A stretch of 64,000 nucleotides of DNA, taken from the NCBI RefSeq assembly GCF_000423085.1, contig NZ_AUHH01000002.1, forward strand, positions 62,001 through 126,000, given 5' to 3'. The DNA comes from Granulicoccus phenolivorans DSM 17626 = NBRC 107789 = JCM 15570. GTDB taxonomy: Bacteria > Actinomycetota > Actinomycetes > Propionibacteriales > Propionibacteriaceae. Below, one piece after another: positions 37,906 through 46,856 of the stretch. Below the pieces are notes generated by a model. That model was given only the letters and a program-made list of their open reading frames with translations, had not been told where the DNA came from and made no database searches. The position numbers and the translations under genes were made by a program. Numbering within the stretch: position 1 is the first letter of the stretch; each line of letters begins with the position of its first letter.

Positions 37906-39648
37906 TCAGCCGCCGGGATAGCCCACTGCGGTGATGTCGGTCGCGAGCGCCTGCCAGCGATAGTCCCCGTCGTAGCGCCAGGCCCCGGTACGGCCCACGA
38001 TCGAGGCCCGCCCGCCGAACCGATCGGGTTGACTCGCCACCGCGACGGCCTGCCAGTTGTCCGGTTGCCCGATCTCGGCCGATTCCGATCCCGATTGGTT
38101 CACCCGATAGGGCTTCACCGGGCCGTCGCCGATGGCCGCCAGGACGATCAGGTTGCTGGCATCCAGCCAGCCGACGTCGACGAACCGGACCGTGCCGCCG
38201 GCGGCGGCGTTCAGAGTCAGGGGCCGGAACTCCTCCAGCACCGGAACGGTGGCACTGCGATTGACCCGGACCATGCCCAGCACGCTCTGCCCATTGATCT
38301 CCAGCACCACCGCCATCCGGACGCTGCCCGGGGACAGCCGGAAGGCCGTGATCCGGCCCGGCAACTGCGCCTGCACGGGAGTGACCCCGTTCGGATGGAC
38401 CAGTTGGATCCCGTCATCGGAGACCGTCCACAACTCCTGCTCGGTGCTGCGTCCGAACTGGGGGCGGAGCATCCGGGCACCGTGGACGATCCGCGTGGGC
38501 GGCTGGTCGGGGTCGCCGATCAGCACGTCGTCGGTGTTGGTCACCACCGCGATCTGGTCCCCCTGCAGATTCACCGCGAGGGCGGTGAGCCCCTGCCGGG
38601 TCCCCAGCGGGCCGTTCACCGGAACCCGATCGGTGTCGCGGGCGGTTCGGTTCAGCCGCACCAGACCCGAGCCGACCAGGCCGAAGGTCTGATCCGACTT
38701 CTGCCAGGGAATCGGGTCCAACCAGGGCATTCCCGGCACCGGGAGGACGCCCTGGGCATTCTGTTCCCGCACCGCGTACGGGGCCCCGTTCACGGTGATC
38801 CGCACCCCGTTCACGCCGGGCACCTGGGACAGCGTCCAGATGATCTGGCCGGCCATCCGGGAGCGTTGGTCCTCCCCCAGGCCGCTGATCTGCTCACTGA
38901 GGGACACCTCCACGACCTGATCGGCGCTGACCGGGGCCGCGTTCACGCTGAGCCGGGTCTGCGGCGGAATTGCCGAGACCGCCCCCGGGCCCAGCCATTG
39001 ACTCGGGCCCCGCAGCAGCGCCTGGATCAGGGTGGTGGCGCCCTGATTGCCGTGCGGCAGGTAGATCGGATCGGGCACCAGCGTGGTGTAGGAGGGATCG
39101 TAGAAGTAGATGGTGACCTGTTGGTAGAACTGGCTGAACAGGTACTGCGAGATGAGCAGGCCCTTGGGTGGATTGGAGATCCGCCATTCGCCGTTCGCGT
39201 CGGTGGTGACCCGGAAGTCGTGCCGGATCTGGTCACCGGTCTGCTGGTAGGACAGGTCGCTGCCGACCCGACCCACCGAGGGGGCGCTGAGCATCACCGA
39301 TTCCGGGGTCGCGGTCACCGAGTACCCGTCGGCGTACACCTGCACCCCGTCCTCGGGACGCCAGGAATCGCGCACCTCGGGCATCAGATACTGCCGGGCC
39401 ACCTGATAGCCGGACTGGTAGTTCGCCATCGCCTGCAGGAAGCCCTCGACCACCTCGCGCGGGGATGCCCCCGGCGAGGGCGGATCCGGGGCGATCTCGA
39501 CCGAGACGCCGGTGTTGTCCGGCTGCACCGCGACCTCCTCCACCGGCCCGGTCCGCGGAATCGTGGCACACCCGCTGAGCACCAGCACCAGGGCGAGCAG
39601 CAGGGCTCCGATCCCCCGGGCGCGTCGGCGGGACTGGTCGGGCCTCAT
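37906..39648 (-). CDS. lpqB: MtrAB-associated lipoprotein LpqB
   Basis: Lipoprotein of 580 residues. The signal peptide GIGALLLALVLVLSGC ends in a good lipobox (LSGC). A GerMN-type domain follows (about residues 190-330, with YLPHGNQGATTLIQALLRGPS and VNAAPVSADQVVEVSLS). The C-terminal half is beta-propeller-like with repeated strands (VAVVTNTDDVLIGD, FVDVGWLDASNLIVLAA). LpqB is thought to modulate the sensor MtrB from outside the membrane. The ATG at 39648 overlaps the mtrB stop (ATGA), showing coupled translation in mtrA-mtrB-lpqB. Confidence 0.92.
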   Translation of the reverse strand: MRPDQSRRRARGIGALLLALVLVLSGCATIPRTGPVEEVAVQPDNTGVSVEIAPDPPSPGASPREVVEGFLQAMANYQSGYQVARQYLMPEVRDSWRPEDGVQVYADGYSVTATPESVMLSAPSVGRVGSDLSYQQTGDQIRHDFRVTTDANGEWRISNPPKGLLISQYLFSQFYQQVTIYFYDPSYTTLVPDPIYLPHGNQGATTLIQALLRGPSQWLGPGAVSAIPPQTRLSVNAAPVSADQVVEVSLSEQISGLGEDQRSRMAGQIIWTLSQVPGVNGVRITVNGAPYAVREQNAQGVLPVPGMPWLDPIPWQKSDQTFGLVGSGLVRLNRTARDTDRVPVNGPLGTRQGLTALAVNLQGDQIAVVTNTDDVLIGDPDQPPTRIVHGARMLRPQFGRSTEQELWTVSDDGIQLVHPNGVTPVQAQLPGRITAFRLSPGSVRMAVVLEINGQSVLGMVRVNRSATVPVLEEFRPLTLNAAAGGTVRFVDVGWLDASNLIVLAAIGDGPVKPYRVNQSGSESAEIGQPDNWQAVAVASQPDRFGGRASIVGRTGAWRYDGDYRWQALATDITAVGYPGG

Positions 39649-41264
39649 GCTTCGGCTCCGTTCGCCGGCAGCGCCACCGCGGCACCGGGCTGCTCGTCGT
39701 TGGGGCACGGCACCTCCTCGGTCAGGTCCCGCGGGACCACCGGCAGCGGCGACATCTCCAGCACCGACCCCGCCGTGCGCGGCAGCGTGAGCCGGAACTG
39801 CGCCCCCTGGTTCGGCCGGCCCCAGGCATTGAGCCAGCCGCCGTGCAGCCGGGCATCCTCCATCGCGATGGACAGGCCCAGGCCGGTGCCGCCCACGGTC
39901 CGGTTGCGGGCCGGATCGGCGCGCCAGAAGCGCAGAAAGACCTGCTTGACCTGGGCGGCCTCGAAGCCGACGCCGTGGTCGCGGACCGCCACGGCCACCG
40001 CCTTCTCGTCGGCGGCCAGGATCACGTCGATGGGCTTTCCCTCGCCGTGCTCGATCGCGTTCGACAACAGATTGCGGATGATCCGGGTGACCCGGCGTAC
40101 GTCCATCTCCGCGGTGCAGTCATCCTCGCCGTGCAGCCGCAACTCGACGCCGTTGCGCTCGGCGAACGGTCCCTGGGCCGCCATCTCCCGGCGCACCACG
40201 GTCCGCAGATCGGCCGGTTCCAACGACAACTGGGCCGCCCCGGCATCGAAGCGGGAGATCTCCAGCAGGTCGTTGAGCAGGGCCTCGAACCGTTCCAGTT
40301 CGTCGTGCATCAACTCCGCCGACCGGCGCTCGGTGGGCCCGAACTCCTCCCGGGAGTCGTAGAGCATCTCCGACGCCATCCGGACCGTGGTCAGCGGCGT
40401 ACGCAACTCGTGGGACACGTCGGAGACGAACCGGTGCTGCACCCGGGAGAGTTCCTCCAACTGGGTGATCTGATTGCCCAACTCCGCACCCATGTTGTTC
40501 ATCGACTCGACCAGGCTGGCCAGATCGTCCTCCCCGCGGACCGGCATCCGGTTGTCCCACTCGCCCGAGGCGATCGCCTCCGCCTGTTGTTTGGCCCGTT
40601 TGATCGGAACCACGATCTGTCGGGAGACGATCGCGGAGATCAGGCCCAGCAGCACGATCAGGAACAGCCCGGTGATCAGGGTCGCCCGGTTCATCACTTC
40701 CAGCGTCGCCTGCTCCTGCGTCAACGGGAACAGCAGGTACATCGGATACCGGGCCGATCCGGCCGCCGCCAGGCTCGCCCCGATCGCCAGGCCCGCCTCG
40801 GGCTCGCGCCCGTCGCTGTAGCGGATCTCGGTCGGCGTGATGTACAGCGTCGTGCCGGTGGCCCGGCTGACCCGATCCCGCAGGGAACTCGGCACCGACT
40901 CCGGCAGGATTCCACCGGAGCGGATATCGGCGACCTGGCCCTGGATGATCACCTGGTAGCCGCCCAGATTGCCCCGGTTGGCCACCTCGAAGGTCAGCTG
41001 GGTGAGCAGATCGTTGGTACTGGAGGTCGTGTCGGCGGCGTGCAGCCGGCGCTGGGCCAGATCGAGCGCGACCGAGGCCTCGGCCAGGGCGGACTGTCGT
41101 TTCCCGTCGAGAATTCCGGTGCTGGCCTGTTGCAGCAGGAACACCCCGCTGAGCAGCATCACCAGCGCCGAGCCCAGCACGGTGCTGCCGACCACCCGCA
41201 GGGTCAGCGAACGACGCCACAACCGCAGCGGGGCGGTGACCAGATCCTTGAGCGTCCTAGGCAA
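39645..41264 (-). CDS. mtrB: Sensor histidine kinase MtrB
   Basis: Membrane kinase of 539 residues controlling cell-wall and division genes through MtrA. Two transmembrane helices flank an extracellular sensor: VVGSTVLGSALVMLLSGVFLL near residue 30 and LITGLFLIVLLGLISAIVS near 195. HAMP follows, then the HisKA box FVSDVSHELRTPLTTVRMASEM (phosphorylated His), N-box NLLSNAIEHGEGKP, DHGVGFEAAQ and GGTGLGLSIAMEDARLHGG. All catalytic elements are intact. It overlaps the mtrA 3' end by 8 bases. Confidence 0.95.
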   Translation of the reverse strand: MPRTLKDLVTAPLRLWRRSLTLRVVGSTVLGSALVMLLSGVFLLQQASTGILDGKRQSALAEASVALDLAQRRLHAADTTSSTNDLLTQLTFEVANRGNLGGYQVIIQGQVADIRSGGILPESVPSSLRDRVSRATGTTLYITPTEIRYSDGREPEAGLAIGASLAAAGSARYPMYLLFPLTQEQATLEVMNRATLITGLFLIVLLGLISAIVSRQIVVPIKRAKQQAEAIASGEWDNRMPVRGEDDLASLVESMNNMGAELGNQITQLEELSRVQHRFVSDVSHELRTPLTTVRMASEMLYDSREEFGPTERRSAELMHDELERFEALLNDLLEISRFDAGAAQLSLEPADLRTVVRREMAAQGPFAERNGVELRLHGEDDCTAEMDVRRVTRIIRNLLSNAIEHGEGKPIDVILAADEKAVAVAVRDHGVGFEAAQVKQVFLRFWRADPARNRTVGGTGLGLSIAMEDARLHGGWLNAWGRPNQGAQFRLTLPRTAGSVLEMSPLPVVPRDLTEEVPCPNDEQPGAAVALPANGAEA

Positions 41265-41958
41265 TATCCCCGGCCTTGTAGCCGATGCCGCGGACGGTCA
41301 CCACGATCCGCGGATGCTCCGGGTCCTCCTCGATCTTGGACCGCAGGCGCTGCACATGGACATTGACCAGCCGGGTGTCGGCCGCATGCCGGTAGCCCCA
41401 GACCTCCTGCAGCAGCTTCTCCCGGCTGAAGACCTGCTTCGGCTGCTTGGCCAGGGCCAGCAGCAGATCGAACTCGAGCGGAGTGAGCGAGATCTGCTGG
41501 CTGCCGCGGCGTACCGAATGCCCGGAGACCGAGATCTCCAGGTCCCCGATCCGCAGCACATCCTGATCCTCCTCGACCGGCAGCCGGCGCAGCCGGGTAC
41601 GGATCCGGGCGACGAGTTCCTTCGGCTTGAACGGCTTGGCCACGTAGTCGTCGGCGCCGGCCTCCAGCCCGGCCACCACGTCACTGGTGTCCGACTTCGC
41701 GGTGAGCATGACGATCGGTACGCCGGACTCGGCCCGGATCTCCCGACAGATCTGGACGCCGTCCTTGCCCGGGAGCATCAGGTCCAGCAGGACCAGATCC
41801 GGCCGGGTCCGGTGGAAGGCATCGACGGCTTCATCCCCGTGACCGCACCAGTCGGTCGCGTAGCCCTCCTGCTGCAACACCAACTGCAGCATCTCGGCCA
41901 AACTTGAATCGTCATCGACAACCAGGACCCGCGGTTGCTTGCCTTCGGACACCCTCAC
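41257..41958 (-). CDS. mtrA: Response regulator MtrA
   Basis: OmpR/PhoB-type regulator of 233 residues. Receiver domain: RVLVVDDDSSLAEMLQLVL, phosphoacceptor Asp in DLVLLDLMLPGKDGVQ, switch Thr in VPIVMLTAKSD and Lys in YVAKPFKPKELVARI. The winged-helix domain has LTPLEFDLLLALAKQPKQVFSREKLLQEVWGY and the near-invariant VNVHVQRLRSKIE. GTG start with GGAGAGG upstream. It is the first gene of mtrA-mtrB-lpqB. Confidence 0.96.
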   Translation of the reverse strand: MRVSEGKQPRVLVVDDDSSLAEMLQLVLQQEGYATDWCGHGDEAVDAFHRTRPDLVLLDLMLPGKDGVQICREIRAESGVPIVMLTAKSDTSDVVAGLEAGADDYVAKPFKPKELVARIRTRLRRLPVEEDQDVLRIGDLEISVSGHSVRRGSQQISLTPLEFDLLLALAKQPKQVFSREKLLQEVWGYRHAADTRLVNVHVQRLRSKIEEDPEHPRIVVTVRGIGYKAGDIA

Positions 41959-42033
41959 ACCTCTCCGGACGAACTTCGCGCAGTCTAACCCGGATCCCGG
42001 GTCGCACCGTGGTGCCGCGGGTCTCGGGGCGGG

Positions 42034-43188
42034 TCAATCCTTGATCGTGCCGATCGACGGGGCGGAGTAGGTCGTACCGGGGGCCGTGGGCGGCGGGGTG
42101 GCCGCGGGCGGGGTCGTGGTGGCGGGGTTCTGCGGCGCGGTCAGGGTCGGGTTCATCCCGCCCGGCATCGCGGCGCTGGGCTCCATGTCGGAGATGTCGG
42201 CGATCGTGGGCCAGGCGCCGCCGTGACTGCGGAACGGCGTGTCCTGCTCCAGTGCGTCGGTGGCCTGCCCCTGGGCGTCCTCGATGGTGCCACCCCACTC
42301 GGCCACGCTCTGGGACAGGTCCTGCTGCAGATAGCGCAGGGCGTACTTCACCGAGGTCAGCGCGGTCCGCATCCGGGGACCGATGTCCTCCCGGCCGGCG
42401 GCGCAGTTCTGGATGTCCAGCTCGATCTTGTCGAAGGTCTGGATCACCGCCAGATACAGCGACTCCAGCCCGTTCCCGCCGGTGGCCAGGATGCTGTTCA
42501 CCTGGCCCACCAGCGTGACGATCTGCCCGATCGCCTCCCCCTGGGGCTGGATCCCCTTGCTGTACGCCTCGGCCCCCGGCCCCGACCACAGCGTGGGGAC
42601 CTGCATCTGGCTGACATGATCGTGCAGCGGCTGGAGTTCGACGGAGTTGATCGTGCCCCAGTCCTCGGCGGCGTCGCCAAGGGTCTGCGGGGCCCGGGCG
42701 CGATCGTCGTCGAGGTACTCCGTGCTCGCCCAGGTCTTCAGCCCCGGCCCGGAGATCGTCAGTTGGTCCCGGCCCACATCGGCGGTGCCGTAGCTGCCGA
42801 GGAAGAGGTCGCGGACGCCGTCGCCGAACCCGCCACCGTCCAGCGACTGGGTGCCGATCTGGATCGCGGCGGCCGGATTGGTCTCCCACTTGGCGTACAT
42901 CAGCACCTTGAGGTTCTCCAGGTACGCCTGGTAGCCCGCCACATGCTGGTCGGTGTCGACACCGCCCATCATCGCGAACCAGGGCTCGTCGGCGATCACC
43001 ACCGGCACCTCGACGGTGTGCCCGAAGTCACCACTGATCTGGTCGGACACCCCGTCCCAGAATCCCTCCTGATCCTTCTTCCAGCTCGAGTTGGTGAAGT
43101 CGGACAGGTCGAGGTTGTAGGCATTCTGCAACGCGGTGGTGACGTTGCCGATCGCGGTGGTGAGCTGGGTGTGCAGGTCGCGCGCCAT
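42034..43188 (-). CDS. WXG100-like type VII secretion-associated protein
   Basis: Protein of 384 residues that I cannot assign to a named family. Residues about 195-320 are helical and contain a W-x-G turn (TLWSGPGAEAYSKG) followed by helices AIGQIVTLVGQVNSILATGG and ALRYLQQDLSQSVAEWG, reminiscent of WXG100/LXG-type secreted proteins. The N-terminal 190 residues (MARDLHTQLTTAIGNVTTAL) resemble no motif I know. The C-terminal 60 residues are Pro/Thr/Ala-rich and disordered. AAGGAG lies 9 bases before the ATG. It is the last gene of a three-gene run with a YxxxE-bearing partner just upstream. Confidence 0.6.
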   Translation of the reverse strand: MARDLHTQLTTAIGNVTTALQNAYNLDLSDFTNSSWKKDQEGFWDGVSDQISGDFGHTVEVPVVIADEPWFAMMGGVDTDQHVAGYQAYLENLKVLMYAKWETNPAAAIQIGTQSLDGGGFGDGVRDLFLGSYGTADVGRDQLTISGPGLKTWASTEYLDDDRARAPQTLGDAAEDWGTINSVELQPLHDHVSQMQVPTLWSGPGAEAYSKGIQPQGEAIGQIVTLVGQVNSILATGGNGLESLYLAVIQTFDKIELDIQNCAAGREDIGPRMRTALTSVKYALRYLQQDLSQSVAEWGGTIEDAQGQATDALEQDTPFRSHGGAWPTIADISDMEPSAAMPGGMNPTLTAPQNPATTTPPAATPPPTAPGTTYSAPSIGTIKD

Positions 43189-43212
43189 CGTGCGGTTCTC
43201 CTTCCGGCCGTC

Positions 43213-44424
43213 TCAGGCCTGAATGCCGGGGCCGGTTCCCGTGGCCATCGCGGTGTTGTCGGATTCGGTGTCGGCGTACTTGGCGGCGGTCTTGCGCAGT
43301 CGGTCGGCGATGCTGCGGAACTCGGTCTCCCCCTGGCCGACCCAGGTGCTGATCCGGGTCTGGAGGTTGCTGTAGCCGTCGTGGATGCCGGCGGCCTTAC
43401 CGAACTGGGTCCGGGTCAGCCTCAGCCCCGCCAGGTCGCTGCCGGCCTGCCGGTACGCGTCGGCCAACTCGTCCCAGCGGCGGGCATCCTCCCGCAGCGC
43501 CCCCACGCTGACTTTGGCGTCGATCTGGCCGGTCCCACCGGGCATGCCCCCGGGCCCGGTGCCGGTAGGCATCGAGGGTGCGCCGCCGGGCGACGGCAGC
43601 GCCGGTCCGCTGCCGTTCAGGTTCGGATTCGAGCCGTTGAGGTTCGGATCCGTCCCGTTGAGGTTCGGGTTCGTCCCGTTCAGGTTCGGGTTCGAGCCGT
43701 TGAGGTTCGGGTTCGAGCCGTTGAGGTTCGGATTCGAGCCGTTCAGGTTCGGATTCGACCCGCTCGCGTACGGGTCAGCGCCGTGCAGGCCCGGGTTCGA
43801 ACCGGGGAGGTTCGGCGCACCGGGGCCGCTGGCGGAGCTGGCCGACCAGTCCGGTCGGCCGCCGTTCGGTCCGGACGGCCCCCGGCCGGCGTACCCCGAA
43901 CCGGACAGGCCCTCGAGTCCGGCGCCACCCGGGCCGAGCCCGGAGCCGGGACCGTCGCCCACTCCGGCGGCCGAGGTGCCCGGCCCTCCGACCGAGCCTG
44001 GTCGCAGACCGTTCCCGAATCCGCTGCCCGGTCCGGCTCCGGCGGCACCCGGCCCGCTCCCGAGGCCGGCCCCGCTGGGGCTGGTGCCCAGTGCGGTCCC
44101 GGGACCACCGCCGGCGGTGCCCACGGCCCCGACACCCGATCCGTTGATCGCGCCGGGCGCCACCCGACCGGCCCCCAGCCCACCGGCGGAGGCCGCCCCG
44201 GCGCCGCCGTTGCCACTGCCCATGCCGCCCATCATCGGCGGCATCATCATCGGGCTGCCGCCGCCCTTGTTGTTCTTCGAGCCGGCGGCCCCGTTCGGGT
44301 CGATCATCGCCTCGTAGATGTCGAGGTCCTCGTCCAGGTCGTAGAACCGGTCGCTGATGGAGGTGAATCCCGCGCGCGTGGCGTTGAAGGTGTCGGGGCC
44401 CGGGGTGGGGCTGTCGGGGCTCAT
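43213..44424 (-). CDS. Putative type VII secretion substrate with heptapeptide repeats
   Basis: Protein of 403 residues. A short N-terminal region (FNATRAGFTSISDRFYDLDEDLDIYEAM) is followed by about 200 Gly/Pro/Ser/Asn-rich residues, including seven copies of a heptad GSNPNLN. The last 115 residues form a helical hairpin: LREDARRWDELADAYRQAGSDL, then a turn, GQGETEFRSIADRLRKTAAKY, ending YADTE. Two helices with a following Y-x-x-x-(D/E) is the export signal of type VII (ESX) substrates. AAGGAG supports the ATG. Lies 24 bases upstream of the WXG-like gene, suggesting a secreted pair. No ESX machinery genes are in view. Confidence 0.6.
   Translation of the reverse strand: MSPDSPTPGPDTFNATRAGFTSISDRFYDLDEDLDIYEAMIDPNGAAGSKNNKGGGSPMMMPPMMGGMGSGNGGAGAASAGGLGAGRVAPGAINGSGVGAVGTAGGGPGTALGTSPSGAGLGSGPGAAGAGPGSGFGNGLRPGSVGGPGTSAAGVGDGPGSGLGPGGAGLEGLSGSGYAGRGPSGPNGGRPDWSASSASGPGAPNLPGSNPGLHGADPYASGSNPNLNGSNPNLNGSNPNLNGSNPNLNGTNPNLNGTDPNLNGSNPNLNGSGPALPSPGGAPSMPTGTGPGGMPGGTGQIDAKVSVGALREDARRWDELADAYRQAGSDLAGLRLTRTQFGKAAGIHDGYSNLQTRISTWVGQGETEFRSIADRLRKTAAKYADTESDNTAMATGTGPGIQA
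43613..43759 (-). repeat. Seven in-frame 21-base repeats
   Basis: Seven tandem 21-base units (CCGTTSAGGTTCGGNTTCG core) starting at 43613, 43634, 43655, 43676, 43697, 43718 and 43739, with a degenerate eighth after 43760. They encode the GSNPNLN heptads of the putative type VII substrate; Ser/Thr and Asn/Asp vary. Confidence 0.9.
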
Positions 44425-44471
44425 GCCTGCTCCTTGTCCTGCCTGGGGCGGTGCCCGCCGGTCGGCGGGTC

Positions 44472-45242
44472 CTACCTGTCGGTCGCGATCTCACCCGGTG
44501 GACCGAGGACCACCGCGAGTGTCTGCCGATGCAGGTCACCGAGTTCGGCGGCCAGTTGGTCGCGTTCCCCCGGGATCACCCGCGGCGGCTGCCACCCGGC
44601 GTACGCCCGGGCCAGCGCCTCCTCGATCGAGGAGACCAGCCGTTGGGCCTGGACGCCGCGTGCCCACTCCGGATCAATGCTGACCTGTGCGGGCCGCATC
44701 CGGGCGTTCAGAGAAACCGAAACCTTCCGGTTCGAGCTCTGGCCGCGAGCCGGCTCATGCTCGATCCGGGTGGCGACGACATCGGTACGCCGGTTCAGTG
44801 CCTGCGCGGCCTCCCGGATCTCCCCGGTCCGCTCGGCCAGCTCGGCCACGGTCTCGGGACGGATCGGGTGGGCCAGCAGGTCGGCCAGATCGCGCCGGGC
44901 GGTGGGGGCCCCGGGCGACGCGAACGACCCGCCCGCACCGGCGGCGAAGGCCAGCGTCGCGGTGGCCTGCCGACAGGCGTACGCCACCCGCGCCCCGATC
45001 GGTGGCAACGCGGCGTCGCGCCAGGCCCCCCGGACGCGGACCCGGACCACCCGCAGGTCGGCATCGGTCCAGACCACGACCGTCCCGGTCGGATCGCTGG
45101 TGCCGCCCTCGGCGGACACCTCCGGCTCGCCCGCGCCGGCGCCGTCGTCCGACTCGACGGAGCCGGCCCCGATTCGGGCGGGCCGGCCGAACGGCTCGTC
45201 GCCGGGGTCCTCGGCGGCGAGTTCGCTCCAGTAGTCGCTCAT
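44472..45242 (-). CDS. YbaB/EbfC-like protein linked to the type VII-like module
   Basis: Protein of 256 residues. The N-terminal half has an acidic head (MSDYWSELAAEDPGDEPFG) and a beta-rich domain (TVVVWTDADLRVVRVRVRGAWRD). The second half, REAAQALNRRTDVV followed by KVSVSLNARMRPAQVSIDPEWARGVQAQRLVSSIEEALARA, has the strand-strand-helix pattern of YbaB/EbfC nucleoid-associated proteins. Such proteins are frequently found beside ESX-type substrates in actinobacteria. Start at 45242, 43 bases after yqgE; the next gene follows after 47 bases. DNA binding is inferred only. Confidence 0.6.
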   Translation of the reverse strand: MSDYWSELAAEDPGDEPFGRPARIGAGSVESDDGAGAGEPEVSAEGGTSDPTGTVVVWTDADLRVVRVRVRGAWRDAALPPIGARVAYACRQATATLAFAAGAGGSFASPGAPTARRDLADLLAHPIRPETVAELAERTGEIREAAQALNRRTDVVATRIEHEPARGQSSNRKVSVSLNARMRPAQVSIDPEWARGVQAQRLVSSIEEALARAYAGWQPPRVIPGERDQLAAELGDLHRQTLAVVLGPPGEIATDR

Positions 45243-45285
45243 CGCACTGCTCCCCTCAACGGCGGCAGTTTTGCAGCGCTCCGGT

Positions 45286-45858
45286 TCAGTTCTGTTCCGG
45301 CGTCGGCGTCCAGGTCGCGTAGTGGGCAGCCGGCGGCGCCAGCCGGTGCAGCACCCGACGCCACAGGTCGAGCGGATGCTCCCCGAACACATCGGCATAT
45401 TCCCCGTCGACGACGAACCAGTCCCCGCGGGCGATCTCGGACTCCAACTGCCCCGGCGCCCAGCCGGCATACCCGGCGAAGATCCGGATGTCGTCGAAGG
45501 CGCCCTCGACCAGTCCGGTCGGCGTGTCCAGGTGCAGCAGTCCGATCGGCCCGACCACGCGGTTCCAGCCGGGCGGGGCCTCGGCGGCGGTCGTCCCGGC
45601 CAGACAGATCGCCCCATCGGTGGACACTGGGCCGCCGTTGAAAACCCGATTCGGCTGCGAGACCAGATCCGCCCACTCCGGCAGCACCTCGACCAGGGTG
45701 TACTCGGCGTACTTGTTCAGGATCACCCCGGCGGTCCCGGCCGGATCGTGTTCGAGGAGCCAGACCACGCTGCGGTCGAAGATTCCGTCGGCGATGGAGG
45801 TGGCGGCCACCAGCAGGCGGCCCGCAGCGGGGGTCAGGTGTCCCGTTTGCCGCTCCAC
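45286..45858 (-). CDS. YqgE/AlgH family protein
   Basis: Protein of 190 residues, DUF179. Family landmarks: GRLLVAATSIADGIFDRSVVWLLEHD at the N-terminus, GVILNKYAEYTL, VFNGGPVSTDGAICL, RIFAGYAGWAPGQLESEI and WFVVDGEYADVFG. The biochemical function of the family is unsettled; links to transcription and redox control exist in some bacteria. The preceding intergenic region toward the dioxygenase contains the operator-like palindromes, but these are closer to the dioxygenase gene. Confidence 0.9.
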   Translation of the reverse strand: MERQTGHLTPAAGRLLVAATSIADGIFDRSVVWLLEHDPAGTAGVILNKYAEYTLVEVLPEWADLVSQPNRVFNGGPVSTDGAICLAGTTAAEAPPGWNRVVGPIGLLHLDTPTGLVEGAFDDIRIFAGYAGWAPGQLESEIARGDWFVVDGEYADVFGEHPLDLWRRVLHRLAPPAAHYATWTPTPEQN

Positions 45859-45957
45859 GCCGTCCTCCTTCCGCCGGCGGGGGTCAGCCGCCTAGGCTTG
45901 GCGTACCCGCCCAGTCTTGCACCTGTGGAGCATCGTCCGACGCCACAACACTTGTCT

Positions 45958-45999
45958 TTGAACATTCAACCATTTACCCTCTTTGTTGAACCGTCAACA
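45958..45999. promoter_or_regulatory. Twin palindromic operators (TTGA-N4-TCAA) upstream of the dioxygenase gene
   Basis: TTGAACATTCAA (45958-45969) and TGTTGAACCGTCAACA (45984-45999) both contain TTGA-N4-TCAA, with centres 28 bases apart. The pair lies 22-64 bases before the dioxygenase ATG in an AT-richer patch. The pattern is typical of MarR-family repressor sites; no such regulator is encoded nearby. Confidence 0.6.
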
Positions 46000-46021
46000 T
46001 GTGACTGATGGAGGACTCTCG

Positions 46022-46804
46022 ATGACCACCCAACCTGTGCTGTTCCTCAGCCACGGCGCCCCGCCGTTGGCCGACGATGCCCTGTGGACCCGGCAACTGG
46101 CGGATTGGTCGGCCACGCTGCCGAAACCGACGAACATTCTGATGATCTCGGCCCACTGGGAGGCCCGCCCGCTGACCGTCTCCCCCAGCCAGCACAAGGT
46201 TCCGCTGACCTACGACTTCTGGGGCTTCCCGGACAAGTACTACACCGTGACCTACGACGCGCCCCTGGCTCCGGAGCTGGCTGCCTCCGTCGACGCGCTG
46301 GTCGCCGAGGCGGGCCACGGCGTACGCCGGGACGAGGAGCGCGGGCTGGACCACGGGGCGTACGTCCCGCTGGTGGAGATGTACCCCGACGCCGACGTGC
46401 CGGTACTGCAACTGTCGATGCCGACGCTGGATCCCCGGACGCTGTTCGAGCTCGGCAAGAAGCTGAGTGCGCTGCGCGATGAGGGCACGCTGATCATCGG
46501 ATCGGGGTTCACCACGCACAACCTGCGGATGGCCCCGATGTGGGACTTCACCGCGCCGGCGCCGACCTGGTCGGCCGAGTTCGACCAGTGGGCCGCGGAG
46601 GCGATGGCCGCCCAGGATCTCGATGCCCTGCTCAACTTCGACACCGTGGCGCCCGCGGCGAAGCTGGCCCACCCGCGGACCGAGCACTGGGCCCCGCTGT
46701 ACGTGGCCCTGGGTGCGGCCGCCGGGAAGGACTCCCTGGCGAACACCTCGGTGATCGACGGCTTCTGGGTCGGCCTGAGCAAGCGGTCCTGGCAGTTCGC
46801 CTGA
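46022..46804 (+). CDS. LigB/DODA-type extradiol ring-cleavage dioxygenase
   Basis: Protein of 260 residues in the class III extradiol dioxygenase superfamily, like DOPA 4,5-dioxygenase and E. coli YgiD. It has LFLSHGAPPL (first metal His), MISAHWEARPLTVS (second His), ERGLDHGAYVPLVEMYPDADVPVLQLSM (third His region), IIGSGFTTHNL and a C-terminal HWAPLYVALGAA. The enzyme opens aromatic diols using non-heme iron or zinc. The physiological substrate is unknown. GGAGGA precedes the ATG. The twin palindromes upstream suggest induction by a phenolic or quinone ligand (inferred). Confidence 0.9.
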   Translation: MTTQPVLFLSHGAPPLADDALWTRQLADWSATLPKPTNILMISAHWEARPLTVSPSQHKVPLTYDFWGFPDKYYTVTYDAPLAPELAASVDALVAEAGHGVRRDEERGLDHGAYVPLVEMYPDADVPVLQLSMPTLDPRTLFELGKKLSALRDEGTLIIGSGFTTHNLRMAPMWDFTAPAPTWSAEFDQWAAEAMAAQDLDALLNFDTVAPAAKLAHPRTEHWAPLYVALGAAAGKDSLANTSVIDGFWVGLSKRSWQFA

Positions 46805-46844
46805 GCCCGGCCCCGGGCCCGCGGACCGCCGGGCGGGCTCGGGG

Positions 46845-46850
46845 TAGACT
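46845..46850 (+). promoter_or_regulatory. -10 box of a leaderless lat transcript
   Basis: TAGACT ends 6 bases before the ATG of the lysine aminotransferase gene; no ribosome binding site is seen, so the mRNA probably starts at the AUG. Confidence 0.55.
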
Positions 46851-46856
46851 CAGCAG

